Source: Gonatopus flavifemur (taxonomy: Eukaryota; Arthropoda; Insecta; Hymenoptera; Dryinidae). From it: a DNA stretch of 64,000 nt. The position numbers and the translations under genes are program-made. Numbering within the stretch: position 1 is the stretch's first letter; every line of letters begins with the position of its first letter. Location: NCBI GenBank assembly GCA_018340375.1, contig JAFFJZ010000001.1:70114001-70178000 (forward strand), in the 5' to 3' direction. Below the pieces are notes generated by a model. It did not search any database and was not told the origin of the DNA. It saw only the letters and a list, made by a program, of their open reading frames with translations. Of this stretch, positions 34,701-49,700 are shown piece after piece.

Positions 34701-37700
34701 ATTCCCATTCTCATTTGTATTATGTAACTACCTCTGGGTAATTTTACGTACCTCTACGGTTTATGATCCAATATTCCCAACTTCATGTTATTTTACTACC
34801 GTCTTGCGCATCCGACTTGTATTCGATCCACTTCTTTCTCATTCTTATACTCACTCTTCATTGCTTCAGCAGCTGTGCATGTTATGCTTATTATTTGATC
34901 TTTTAATCTTTTAACTTCTATGAATTGTGTATTGCATGTTCATGTCCAATTCTTGTTCTCTTTATTTCATATTTGCGAGCGTAATTATTGTACCGCGATG
35001 TATAATGTATTTAAATTACCTGAAACCTCGAAATCTTCTACATTAGACGCTGAGAGTTCATTTTCACTTCTACTCGGCTGAATTTTCTAAACATAAACCC
35101 TCAACGCCTGCAATAATTTAGTCACGAAATAAAATATACTTCTTTCGTTGTGAAATGTGGGATGCTTTTGCCTAGTTTTTCTGAATTTTTGTTGTTCGCA
35201 ACTCTCAAAAATCTATATATCATTTCAACTTTGTTAGAATCTTAACAATGATTGATAAAATATCCAATCGAAACAATGAATTGGTATCGCTGAGCATTAG
35301 ATATCAGAGTTAATGCTATGCGTTCGTTATGAATGTCATGTAGCGTGCTTATGGAAATGACAGATTCATTTATGGTCACTAATTCATCAGCTCGACCTGA
35401 TTTAATTGAAAAATTCGTACTAATGTTAAGCTTGATTTTCCGTGCAAAGAGGTACTATAGATATACAAACGCCTGTGAATCCGTTCTCAATTTGGATAAA
35501 CCCATCCTATGACCACCAATTAATATGAAGCAATATGTTGATTTAAAATTTAAATCAGTGAAATTCAATATCATAAAATGAAAAAAAATCGAACATTTGA
35601 CTATAAAAATATGTTTCATTTCAAATGAAGAATTGTTTTTTCTTTTTTGTGATTAAACTATGCGTAATTCTGAAAATCTTCAGTGAAATTTGTTGAAAGC
35701 GCAGAATATGTGACGATAAGATGAAGGTATTAAATTACACTGTGAGGGAACAACTGTATCGTTGTACTGTATTTCAACATACAAATTGTTTCTATATTCA
35801 AAGGAAATGTTGAAAATATCTAAATACGATCAGAGGTTGAGGAACGCAAAATATCACGTCAAAGGAAAACTAAAAAACTCCCCTACACATCTTGATTCTT
35901 CAAATCTTATTCGTGACAAATTTATAGATCGCAAACACTTAAACGATGAAGATCCTCGGAAAGGAAATCCAAATATTACCAAACATATACCAGAGACAAA
36001 TTTGAAACGTGTTATTACAAGATTTCACGAAACTCTCTTGTGAGAAATGATTGTTCGAGCCATTATTTTCCCTTGGGTAGAATGTATATATTGACGTACT
36101 AGTAATTCAATAATGAGTCTGAGAGTGCAGTTGAGACTTCGTAGTAAGGTTATCGATTTTCTAGATGAAAATCGAATATAATTTGGATGATGTTGTAAAT
36201 AATATAAGTACAAGGGAACGATAAATTTACGATTCGATGAAGGTAGCATGGATTTGATGGATTATTAAGCATTTTCATTCAAACTTAATACAAAAAAACG
36301 TTCAATCGATTCGAATGATCACAAAGATTTTAATTTTTTTACGTTTTGAAAGAAATTTTATTCAAAATTCATATTTGAATCGGGATATTAAATAGTTCTT
36401 AAGAAGCTGATATGTTTTGTGAAGAGATTCTCAAGATACTTTTGTGTAATGAATCTCGAATTATTGAAATATTTCGAACTGAGGTATTTTGAAGATAAAA
36501 TATGTGTTGACTACGTTTGCAAATTGTTCAACTATTGCTATGATAATAGTTCATTTTTCTATAGATTTCTCATGCTCTCTATTCTTTTATATATATAAAA
36601 AAAACATTCATATATAAAAGAATAGAAATATTTAGAAATAAAGTTATTTGAGATCAAAGAAATGATGAATAGAGTTCTCGTTCTGCCAAATATATCGATC
36701 AAATAATTGCTTTCTATTCTTTAACAATGCAGATGTTGATCCGTCTGTCTGATTTTCATCATAAATTAATAAACTCAATATTTGCTTTTTAAACTTGGTC
36801 AAAGTATTGAGAAGAATGATCAACTGCTGGTTAAGTTGCCATCCTAATTTCCAGGGGAACATGACAAATAATTATATAAAACAACGAAATAGAGTGCTAC
36901 AATAGGTACCAAGAAAATCGCTAACATACTCTGTACTTCAGTGATAAGAAATCTCACAAGCACTAATTCTTTTTTCATAAAATTTATATCAAATTTTGAT
37001 CAATATTAAAAAGGATATTGTAAATTTTGTTCCATATGAAACACTGTAGATAATTCTGTAACGGATCTGAATCATCAGAAAGTTCTTCCTAATATTCAGA
37101 TTTAGTTTGTAAGATGAGAAAAAATATGGATGAATTTTGAAAATCCATCCGAATATTCAGATGCACTTTCTGATAATCCAAACCTGTTGCTGTAGAAATT
37201 CAAAGTCACAATCTCCTCATAAACTCTGAATTCTCACAAACTTTTGTACAGTGAATATTTACAATCTCCTCATGTTCATTTCAATTACGAGTTGAGAACT
37301 GATTTGCATGGATATCTCTAACAACACTGATATGTCCAATATTTCAGTTTCATAAAATTTTTGAAACAAACCTAATTGACACGACCAATTTCAGAGCTAT
37401 GAACTGCTAAGCTGCAGTAACCGAATCTCCTCCAATGCATGTATTTCCAAGCATATCGTATATCACTCATCGAATTCATTTCTCACACTGACAAATCCTC
37501 ATAAAAGATTGTTAGATTCACTCAAAACAGCGGTGTTTTTTAAAATCCACGAAACCTCTCACGTATTCTGTAAATACACTGTTAACTTATTCTTCAGAAA
37601 CTTTTCTGTACTTATGGGATTATTTGCTCGAAACTTAGTAAAATTTGAAAAAAAATTTGTTTACAGTAGGAATAAGAACGTACAGGTTTTAGATTAGGAA

Positions 37701-40700
37701 CTGTGGTATGAATGAAAAATTGGGATGCCCGATATTTACAGTATCGATACTTTGGTATAAAATATGTATCTAACTTTTATAAAATTTCAATTAAAAAATG
37801 ATACATATCGTATACAAAATTATCGATAATGTAGTCAGAAGCATGTGAATTCGAAACAGAAAAAAAACATTCCATCTGTGCACAGCGAACATCAATTTCA
37901 TGAGATTCCTCCATTACCTCTACGTCGCTTCTGAATTCATTCATCTTATATCCATACTTCCCATTTATTGCCTATTGCTCTACGGAAATGTGACATGTGT
38001 GGTAGATCTGACATGAAATGAATGAATCAATTTTCATTTGGGTATTTTTTTCCTTTATATCCTTATTCATTTTTGCACGAAGGAAAATAACTGTATTTCT
38101 CCTGAGTTATTAGAATAAGTGAAAACATCCTGTCATCATCAGACATAGTAGTAAAAATATGTTATTTCCTAGACATTGTCTCCGTATGTGACTTGATAAG
38201 AACAAAAGAATTTCAACCCTTCAGAGACTGATAAAAAATAAAAACTGTGACCATAAAGTTCACTACCTAGCTGGAAAAAAGAGATGGTTTTGGATTCATT
38301 TGGATGTAATTGAAATCCATTCCAACACTGAGAAAAAAAAACTTGTAAAATTTATATGTTATTCAGTGAATATATGGATAATTTAGAATATAGTTTAAGC
38401 GACCACGATTTTAGTTGATTTTACAATAACGAATGTGAAATATACCACAGCTGATGTGAAATATACCATAGCTGATGTCCATCTTACATTCCCTGCGGTA
38501 ACATTAACTAAAATTGTAGTAAAGAGGTAAATTTTACAACTTTTCCTTCTCGGTGAATGAGGATAAAACGGTCCACTTTTTTGTGAAATCGTATTCGAAG
38601 AACAATGAAAAATTATCAATACTTAATAAAAAATAGAGAAACATATGAACTCTCCAAAAGTCGCGCGTGAAATTTTACAAAGACAATAACAAAATTTCAA
38701 TATCCTACTATTCACTTTGTGAAATTTCATACGCGACTTTGGGAAACTTTATATGTTTCTCTATTTTTTATAAGGTATTGATATTGTAATTTCTCATTGT
38801 TTTTCGAATACAATTCTACAAAAATGTGAACCGTTTCATCTTTATTATGCATTCAAGAAATACCGTTAGATTTGAAGGAATATTCTCAAATTTTTATCAA
38901 AGATTACTCTATTTTCGACCTGCATTTTTCTGCGTGTAGATTTCCACTCGGGTATTTCGGGTAATAATTTTTCTATTAATTAAATCTGAATCGGAAGGAA
39001 GAATTATTCGACTGTCTTGGAATGATTCTCAAACATCCTCACAATCCTCCCTCAAGACAACACGCGCGTCTAACGGTTGAAAAATCTGTTTTGATTTCCA
39101 GACAAATATTGGACACCAAGTACGGCCTGAAGAGATGGCAGATCGGTGAGATAGCAAGTAAAATCGGACAACTCTATTACCACTACTATTTACGTACTAG
39201 TGAAACAAGCTACCTTTACGAGGCCTATTCGTTTTACGCGGCGATTCGTGGTCGTGCCTATTACAGTCGTGCCGCGAAAGAAGATCGTAGCGACTTAATG
39301 GTGAAAAAATTGCGTTATTACGCGCGGTTCATCGTTGTTTGTTTGCTGTTGAATCGAATGAAATTGGTGAGAGAATTGGTGCAAGAGTTGGACGACCAAA
39401 TAGCCGATTATACCAGTACTTACGAGCCTGACGATCAACTCGAATGGAATTTAGTTTTGGACGAAATCAAAGCGTTTGTCAAAGCCGAACAAGCGGTCGG
39501 TGTAATAAACACGGATGGTTCGAATCCAGTTGTTCTCACCCATAGACTCGGTCCACATACCTCGCCCCAGATAGAACGTTTGCCACCCATGTGCCTATCG
39601 CTGCAGGAAATTCTGATCGTTGGAAATTGTTCTGATCAGGTGAAATTCAGCGAACTCTCGATGGATATGTTTCGTATGCTACAAACCCTCGAGAGAGAAC
39701 CTCGTGACGATCCAAATCATTTGCACGATGCATCGCCGGCCAGTAGAATGCCTTTCCGACCCGGTCCGTATCCAGGGGGACCGGAAAACGGTGGTGCACC
39801 TAGACGCGACAATCCGCACAAGTATTTACTTTACAAACCAACCTACAGTCAGGTACAAGTTTTCCTTGCTAGCGGTTTCAAAGAGTTACCGGCGAACGGA
39901 GCCCTCCTACTCTACCTATCCGCCGATGGATGCTTCTCCACGGTCAAACATCCCGAAGAAAGTGAGTATCTGAACTGATTGATATACAAATGTATGCTTT
40001 TTTTTCTTTCATTTTGCAAGTTTTATGAACCTTTCGATATCGTTTCAAAAATAATATTAATAAACAGGGTTAAATGAAGTGTTGATAATAGGAATAGGAA
40101 AATTGCTACATTGATTACAATTGTATTGTAAATTATGGTATAACAATTAACAAATTGAATCCGAAATGTATATTCAAAAGATAACTTAAGATAAATTCTT
40201 TTGAAATAGCTACGAAGTGATTTTTTAGAAATGCTCAGCAGACAAAAGTTGCTGAACATTATTGTACACCTGTGATTGAGGGTTACAAACCTGAAGAACT
40301 TTTCAGCAACGCGACAAAAGTTTGGTAGAAATACTTTAAGCATTAACGAGTTTCGTAATGCTGCACGAAACAAAAATTAAACGTTATTCCAGTAAGGCAC
40401 TCTTTTCTAGTACAGCCTTAAGAAAATTGTAAATATTTAGAATCATTGCTAATTGAGGTTCAAAAAATTCATTAAATTCAATTCAATGTTTGCCATATAT
40501 TCGAAACATTAAAAAGAGAAATTTTACTGGAATGGTACTGGAATGATAATTAAATGGATAGCAAATTTCATCATACTATTATCATTTAAAATTCAAATTA
40601 CGGATCATTACTTTCGCAAAATGAATGTTCCAATCACTTGTGTAATTTCATATGCAAATATTTGCAGAAGATTTCTCATTCGCTTTCGTATAGATAAGAT

Positions 40701-43700
40701 CGAAGTAGTTGAAGTGGTTATAGATATTCGGTTGGTTCGATAACCAACGAGCATTTATGTGCTCATTCATACTTTTCCAAACCTTTTATCTTCTCTTTGA
40801 AAAATAATTAAACACAACAGATGGAGAGTCTAGACTTTTCTCCCACGATAAATCGTATGGTTAAAAAAAAGATCAAACTCTGGTGAAAACGGAGACTTAT
40901 TCCTGAATAAGTTTTCTCTGATTTTATACACATATTTAATATCTTTGGAAGGAAATCACGAATAATATGACAATTCAAAATTAAACGAAAATTGTCGAGA
41001 TAAACGCGATATCACGTGATATGAAATTTTCATTCAACTTTGCAGAATTCTAAAAGGATTGACATTGAAAAAAATTCCATTAGGATGCGAATGAATTTCC
41101 AGAGGGAGAGAGAGAAAGAGAGAGCATTTATAGAAGTTGCGTTTCACTGGACTGTGTCACCTACGCGGAGAAACAGTAATTTTTAGCAAAAATCTATGAA
41201 TATTTCTGAATTTTTTCGAAATAAAACTGCAATAATAGGAGAAATTGATGAATTTCATGACATAAATCGTAAAATTCCATCAAAAAATTAAAAACTATTC
41301 TTAGATTCTCTTAAAGATTACCGTATTTGTTTCAGAGTACTTTTAACATGATTCAAAGTAGTTGATGGTATTATAAATTATAGTAGAATAGCATCCTCGC
41401 ATACCCAAATTCTTCCTCTGAAGAAAAAAATGATTCTTTCAAAAACCTCTCGCTTGAGTTGAATTCTGATTGAAACCTCCATTTGAATATTTCGAGTGTA
41501 TACTATTTTGTTATTTCATCGCATACACTTTTTTCATGCTGGTAATCACTTCGAAGTTCAAATTATTGTTATCACGCAGTAGCATAGCGTATTTTTGCAT
41601 AATTTCAACCAAGTTTTCCGTGTATAATACCGATAATCATCATAAAATAATTTCTGTTCGTGTACATAGTTGTTGGGAGGTAAAAAGTTTCTACGAAGCT
41701 CTATCTTGATGGATTTTACCCTTTCCGACCCTTTTCCGATTCAATTGGACGATTAGGGTGAATAAGGGAATGAAAAAATCAATTTTTGTTGAGAAATAAT
41801 CCTAGGGATAAGATGTTTTCAACATCCAATACATTTCATGCATACAAAAGTACTTGAGGTATTTTGCGACTTGTTTGATAACGTGATACATTTATGGATC
41901 AACAGATTTGAATACATCTCCACTATACTTTCCTATTCCTACTTTTCAAGCAATTTCGAGAAGAGAGAAATTTGATGCGCTCTCTCATTCCTGTGATAAT
42001 TAATTCTCATCGTAGAAGAGGGTAGAAATATTGTAAATTTGAGTAATTCGTGTACGACTCCTAATGGCATGATGACATTCACATTCATCTGTTTGCAGGA
42101 GCACGCAAAAGAATAAATTCACAATATAAGTATAGCAAAATTATCGTTCCTTTTCTCTTTCTTAAACGAAGAAATCTAGTTTCCAACGATAATTTCCGAC
42201 CTCGACATTCATCCCCAGATAATTTACGAACCGTGATATACTTGATCAACACCTGAAACGAGATCAAACGCATGAACGTTAAAGAGACAGCAATTTCGAT
42301 GTTTGGTCATTATCGCAAGAACATTGAAACCGAACATCCAACATTCCGCCACATTATTTTACGTTCAGATCCGAGACTTTCTCATTCTTTTCAATTTCGA
42401 AGAATGAAAGATTTTCTAAAGAATAGGTAACAAAAAAAAAAGAAAATCGAAGAAACGAACGAACAAAAAACTTCAGCTCTGGATTGACCGAATGCCCAAA
42501 GCCGACTCTTTCATCCGTATACGTGTGTACACATATATACTCATAGAAACGTACATATACATTCTTATCCAGCATCATCGCTATACGGATTATCCGATCT
42601 AGAAGCTATTTCAATTCAAAGAACACTGACTGCTATTCCTGCCCAATACCCACCTTTTCCTCTTTTATTCAACCACCGCGTCCTTTTCTTCTGACTTTCC
42701 TTCTCCTGCTTCCCCACAATCTTCTTTTTTTTTTTTTTATTTTATGCCATACCTTTAGCCCCAAAACGACGGGATTATCAACCGAGAAAAATTGACCAAG
42801 AGACCGATATGACACGCGTCAGCATGCAGATTTCTTTCCGCTTCGCAGAGCGAGTGATTTGCTTTGGGTAACTTTGGGTTATTCTTTCTAAAATCACCAT
42901 GCATACGACTATACACAATCTCTTTATTTACCTTTAGAATAAATATTTTTTCATTTTCCCGACTATTTTTATCTTCAGAGGAGTTTTTATGATGATTTGA
43001 AACAGTCGTTACCCTTTGATGAAACGTGGGATACCGTAACAGAGTTTATTCATTCATTGTGTGATGGTTTTTCCTTCTTTCGATCGAGTTTCGTAGAAGG
43101 AGAATTCTTACTTGGAATTTATTGATCAGCAAATTCGAATCGACGAGGAATCTTAAACTTGACAATATATATCCATGTTATGGAGTTATGTACTTCTAAT
43201 CCAAAAACGACCATTTATTACTAGTCTTCATAGAAAATATTCATTCAAGTTTGAGATTGAGTTATGAATTGATTAGAATCGAAATACCGTGATTATTTGA
43301 GACGAGGATCGAATTTTAAACAAAAAGACATGGAAATGAATGATGCGGTTGGTATTTGGAGAGCTAAAAATTAGCTTTGGTAGTTATTTTTTAGCTGTGC
43401 CAGCAAAGCTTATTGCTTACCAAAGCTAATTCTCAGTTACCACAGCGAATAATTCTTGTCCGTGAAAAGGATAAATAGTTCAATCAATTGAAAGAGGTTT
43501 CCCGCTGAAGGATTTGGGAGATTTCAAATTCATTTCAAGTTAATTTGCATTCGAGAAAGATTCATTTTCTTCCTTTGAACTTTGTTCCCTCTTGAAAAAA
43601 TAATCAACCCTTTCCGACACTTATAGTTCATATATGAGACGATGTTTTCTCTGCTTCAAAAATCTGATTCAAACTTATTAACTCGTCAATCAGTTTGAAT

Positions 43701-46700
43701 CAGATTCTTATCCGGGAATTTTTCTATTTCATCTCATTCAAATATAATCGTTTTGAATAGGAAATTTCTGCCCAATGTGGTTTCCTGATTATATCTCATT
43801 GAGTGAACATTTCCTATTCAAACCGATTAGATTTGAATAAGATCAAATAGGAACATTCCTGCACAAAAATCTGATTCATAATGATTGACCAGTTAATAGT
43901 TTTGAATCGGATCTTTTAAGCAGGGTTCGGAACCGCCCTACAAACAATGATTACTGGCGTTTCAATGGGCCGTTGATGGTCCGGTAATGCCGTTGAAGAG
44001 CCGTCACTGGCCCTTTGAAACACCAGCAGTCGTGTTTGTTGGGTGTAGAATATGAATTCATCATTTACAGTAGCTTCACCCCTGATGAAATCCTAGTAAA
44101 TACATCAGGCAAATGAGAAAAATGGTGCCAATTGAGTTAATTCACCTCTAAAGTACTGTAAAAGGTCTTAGAACACGTCACCTCAATCAAATACTGCAGG
44201 TGTCGGAGAGGGTTATTATCCATGAATCCAAGTATTTATTTTAATCTTCACCTGAATTGTGGTTTAAGAACTTTCTTGAAAACGTAAAACGTCGAGTTGA
44301 GTGTGAATTGAATATCTCAAAGAATCCTAATGAATTATAGATCATTTCGATTCTTCCTTTGGAATCCATATTCGCGACATGCTTACTGAATTAACCATGG
44401 GAACTCTTTCGTTCAAAATGTCATATCATTCTCAGCCAAGGACGAAATGTCTGAAAAATTAAATGGACATTACACGTACATCTACCTGTCACCCTGAGAA
44501 TATGTTTATGTTTGTAGATGTGACGTGTGGATATACAGTTATGTACATATATATATATATACATATTAGTGTTGGCTGCAATTCAGAAAGCATCGGTTGA
44601 AGTAAAGAGAAGCGGTGAGTATGAGGAAAGGAAAAAAAGGGTCTTTCGTCGAAAGTGGAGTAGTGCATCCATGTCAAGGTCGGTCCGTGATAAAGATGTT
44701 TTAATTTCGGAAAGAAAATCGGATATTCGATACAATTTGAACTTCACAATTGATATGAGAAATACGTGTCATTGAATCCGATACCGTTAAAGTAACGTTA
44801 AAACTTCACCAAAGATCGAAATGTATTTTCGTTTCCTCTTGTGTTATATTTATCGTGAAACGCAGAGATCAAATATCGAATCAGAAGTTATAATATTGTT
44901 TAAGAGAAAACTACGATCGAATGAGCGCATTAAGAAAAAGTGTGTCGAAGATCAATACTTTTTGGCATCCCCGAGTGAATCTCCCCGTTTTATCGTTTTT
45001 GTGACAAACAATGTTACACTGGTTCTCTGGCACTCAACTATACTTGGACTGCTGAGAGAATTCCAAAAATTGACCATAAATCAATTTTGTTTGCTTGTTT
45101 CAATTGATATTCTCATTTAAAAGCATCGGTGATTAATCCCTGCGTATGAAGCTACTCAATTTGCTATACATAAATTACACTTTTTTTCAATCAGCACTTT
45201 GTTACAGTGACACAGATAATTATTATAAAATCATTATTTTTCTTATTTGCAAAACGAAGCCCTACTATATTATATAGAACAGTTGAAACAATTTTTGAAA
45301 TGTAACAATCATTGCTGTTATGTTTCGACAGATCAAATAACAAGAAATAATAATATTCTAGAGATTTGTTCAATATGTTCTTTTCCAAACACAGATATTG
45401 CACTCGAGTCATTACAAATGAACCCTCATAGTACCACAATTACAGAAGAATTCTTAAAAAATTCATAAAAAAACAATAAGAATTCTTCATTCATTCTTCT
45501 GTGCTGCTGTGTGGGGATATTCAATTAACTCGTCTGTACATAAACGCGAGATTAGAATTGAAAAGAAATAATTCTACAATCTACCCTCGGGTTATTTACA
45601 CCTCGGGTTGAATGAAAATTTTCCCCACAGATTCATATGTTGTTCTAATTCTGAAAACTCATATTTCAAAGTGATAGCGAAGTTTATCAATTAAAATCCT
45701 CGATGTCATGTACGTAAGTTCAAAGGAAATCTTTTTTTTCAACAATTGATGAGTAATTTATACAGTATTATTTCTTATATAGTGGAAATTCTTCAACCGC
45801 AAAGATCGATGAAACATTGACCCACATATCACCCGTTGTCTTGAAGTTATCTTCAAGAAACAATTAAGAAAAATTCAAGAAGACTTATACAAGACCTATC
45901 TATGCATATCTTTTAGAATTGTTAAGCTGTTCTTAGTGCTAACAAATATATCTCTTGGCGTCTCATGATGAGATTTTTTTCAATTTCTGTCATTTGTTTA
46001 TCAAAATCACTTCAAGACAACATGAATGATTGTCTATCTGAAATAAAAATATGAACTGAAGAGAAAAATTTGCCCCTGGACGTACAATATTGTCATTTTT
46101 TATTCAACTTTCCATGAAATGAATAACGAACTAGAATCGTACGATGTTGATATATTTTTCCTTATTTCAGTGGGTTACGACCTGGGTGGCGTATCCACGT
46201 GCAGTAAAAGGGATCCAGAGCACGGTAAGAGGCCAACCGGTGGCAAGGAACCCCATTGCCTCTACCCTGGCGATCTCTACCCGTTCACCAGGAAACCGTT
46301 GTTCGTAGTTGTTGATTCGGATAATAGCTTCGTATTTCAACAAATACCACGTTACTTTGGGCAACCGTTGATGGTACTCATGTCGCCCCAGGATACGCCG
46401 CCAACCCTGAGGGATTTACGCCACAGCGGCAGCCTCTTTACCCTATTTCTTCACGCACCCCTTGCCGCCTTTTGCCTTATATGCAACGTCGGGAGTCTAG
46501 CCGTGCATCATTGGGAGCGCTGCCAACGTTACATCGAGCGATTTCTCAATGAGGCCAGTCAGCTGGTAACGCGCTCGAGATGTGGTAAGCATCGTATAAA
46601 TCACATTTATACGTTTAATTAACCCTTTCAGTAAAACCTTTAACGTTCTTCAAACCGTTCAAAGTTTCACACAAACACTGGTTCTTGCACTTTCATCGGT

Positions 46701-49700
46701 CGCTGATGGTCCAGTTATGATGCCAGTCAAGAAAAGTATCAACTTCGATACAATCTTGCAGAGTTTTCAAAAACACAAAGAGGGGAAATATGTTTGACAT
46801 TCCAAAGATTGTTGATGCGCTAAATTCAAATTCAAACATTAAAGATATCATGATCCAAAGATTTTGGAAAACCCGATTTTTTGGTATATTTGTATATTCT
46901 ACTTCTGAATAAGTTTTAAATTATTCGAATCCGAGTAATAATTTAATGTATTGAATCAATTCGAAACTATGGTAGCATTAGATGGAGGAAAGCGAAAAAT
47001 TCTATCAGTTCCAGGGAAGTTCTAAAAGATATATAAAATCGATCAGCAACTTGCAGAAAATTCCGCTGAAACTTCTCATGTGTGTACGAATGTGGGACCA
47101 GTTTTGGTTCATTCTCAGCCCAGGCCAGCCACACTGAAAAAAAGGCTGGTATCAGTTATCATTTTGGAATATGACCAATCAAATATTCGATAACATTAAT
47201 CGAATATTCAATAATTTTTATAAATTATGTTTATAATTATCGAATATTTAATTAATGTTATCGAATATTTGATTGGTCATATTCGAGAATATCATTTGAT
47301 AACTGTGACCTGCCTTTTTTTCAGTGCAATTTCGGATCAAGATTGTCCCCACGTTTATGCACACGCAAGTTGCTATCCGGTTCTATGAGCTTTTCACATC
47401 ATGTAAAAAACCTACCGAACTGGGTAAGAAATTTTCGGGCAGTTTCTGAGGTTGCTGAAGTTTAAATCGTTTACTGAGGCAAATTAGTGCTTGAAAAATA
47501 CAATATTCAGCTGTTAGAGACCAAAAATCTTGCAGTAAATTCTCCAAACGATGTTTTCAGTTCCAAGAAGTTAATTTGAAGTGTAAGAAAATAACGATGG
47601 CTTATCAGATTTTGTGAGTTTACATTTTCGTTTCCATAAACGATTCAAACTTCAAGAACATCAGTTTCAGACAGTTTTCATGTAGCTCTTAAAACCTTTT
47701 TGGACGTGATAGAATTTCCGAGAGTTTTCTGTAAGCAACTTCTGTGGCAAAAACCGGTTCAAAACTTACAGGAATTTGATGATGACAGGTTCTGATGGCC
47801 GGTTTCAGCAGAAATCACAAAAGAAACGGATCTCTAAGGAGAGTATTGAATTCTCATGATTTTGCAGTCGCGAAATAAAAATCTATTGTACACTTCGATC
47901 CATCCGTTGAGAATGTTCTTCTATGATGTATCCATCTCATCAGGTTACGTTCAGAATTTTATTCCCTTTTTTGATTTCACGGATGGATTCTCAATAAATA
48001 GGGATGGAAATATCTGAAATTTGTATCTACATCCCCATCGGCATGGAGGTGTGGTATTCTATATTAGGGATCCTTCAATGAGGGATTGGACAATCAGCTT
48101 TTTACATTTTTTTAACACACAGCTTGAATTCGACTCGAAGAACATTTCCCTTTCCCCATTTTGATGAAATTAAATGTGGGAACTTTTGCTCCACATCGTT
48201 GGTGAATTCCGCCCCTTCGACGTGGAGGAATTGTTTTTCCATTAAAAATGAGAAATTTTTCCACCTTTTTGAGGAATTATTTTCCTTTTTGGGTGTTGAA
48301 TCCTCCACAAATGAGGGAAAATTTTACCAAATTATAGTGAAAAATTCCTCACTTGTGGAGGAACTTTGCTGTCAGCATTTTTTGGGGGAAAATTCCACAA
48401 TCACTTTTTACAGTGTTTGTACGATATCTTACAACAACCCTGTACAACTCTGTCTAGCGAATGGTCACAATTAATCCTAAGTTTACCAACGATGATACAC
48501 GATTGCAGCACTCCTCAATGAAACTTCCCTCGATAATAATAAAGATTGTGAAATCATATTTTCTATACAAAACAAAAAACACAAATTTCCAACACGACCA
48601 TACCAAAATCAAGGAGAAAACAACTTTTGCCACAGTCTGTAAGATTCGAGCAACGAAGAAAATATCAGTCGTGTAGATAACTCAAGATTATTCACGTACA
48701 AGCAGAATTGCAAATGGATACATTAAAATTTAACTAAAAAACGAAAGAACGTGTGCAAACCTCTTAACGAGGTACAAGCTGATAAGCTCATCTCTTGATA
48801 TCCGGTCAAGTACTGTACTTGATTTAATTATCCAAGCCTTTCTCCAATCGTGTCTCGTTTCAGAACTAAATACGAGTTATACTACTCTGATTAGTTATAC
48901 GTTTAAAACAGATAACTTCGATCATTATTACTATTTCTATTCCTTTTACAACAACGAATTCCAAATCGATTGCACCTCCGAAACAATAAGGTACAGAAAG
49001 CTTGAAAAATCTCATTTCAGATCCACACTGTCCAAACCATTGTAAACCGTCAGGATTTTATTGATTATCAATAATTACTTCGTCAAACTGTCTGAGTTAC
49101 AATGAACACGACAACGAGGGACGACCGTATTCGTCATATGATTGTAACGTCAAATGAAAGTCATGAAAACTCCAGTTATATTTGATTATCTCTTTCATAA
49201 ATTCACAACGACGAACGGCACGACCCGCTGGTGGCTTGGATAACGCTTTTGTTCAAATACGTAATTGATTGATCGAAAAGAGAAGAAATTAGCACCCTCG
49301 GCGTTAGAGATCCCAAGCGTTCTTTATGAACATGAAATAACCTGACGATACTTGAAAATTTCCCATACCGATGACAACAGTTAGTCACAGTGTTGTAACA
49401 ACGATTCACACAATCCACTTTACATAATATGGAATGGTAGAGTGAGCGATTAATAACACAATTGGCTGAAATCCAGGCGTGCTTATCGCTGAACCGGCAA
49501 TCTCGCATTCCATGTGTGACCTTACAGGTCGATATAGGAGAGAAACTACAAAAGGGACGTTTGCACCTTCTTTACCCTCGTCGCTTGAGCCAAGTAGGCT
49601 TTTGTTCTTCTCGTGCAAATTACATACCTATGCTTGGCATGGCGCTTCGAGCTTACACGAACAACAAGCCTTATCAGTTTTCACTTCCCTATAGAAAAGA

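Larger units (their letters stand above)
25704..39101 (+). other. SCAI intron 1 (13.4 kb)
   Basis: The donor GTAAGAA and acceptor TTGATTTCCAG bound it. It is crowded with mobile elements (27576-27925, 28143-28741, 29497-30184, 30257-30434, 31695-32240, 32516-33915, 34255-34504, 38336-38555, 38556-38936). The stretches 25704-27575 and 34505-38335 show no recognised gene. Frames such as 26093-26449 and 35762-36043 have no family resemblance. Confidence 0.9.
39962..46170 (+). other. SCAI intron 2 (6.2 kb)
   Basis: From GTGAGT to CCTTATTTCAG. Apart from the two CCC-type elements at 43649-44043 and a weak palindrome at 45423-45516 (AGAAGAATTC arms) it shows only AT-rich DNA, purine/pyrimidine runs (41102-41125, 42724-42742) and short meaningless frames. 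Confidence 0.9.

Noticed and set aside
35762..36043. 93-codon basic frame in SCAI intron 1
   Set aside because: No domain, no splice context and ordinary intron composition.
39512..39530. tRNA B-box-like GGTTCGAATCC
   Set aside because: Falls in SCAI exon 2 coding sequence with no tRNA fold around it. No convincing tRNA was seen elsewhere.
41164..41622. Possible CAC-type element (CGCGGAGAAAC ... GTTTTCCGTG, TA on both sides)
   Set aside because: Only the outer few bases agree and the bodies show no inverted pairing, so it may be coincidence.
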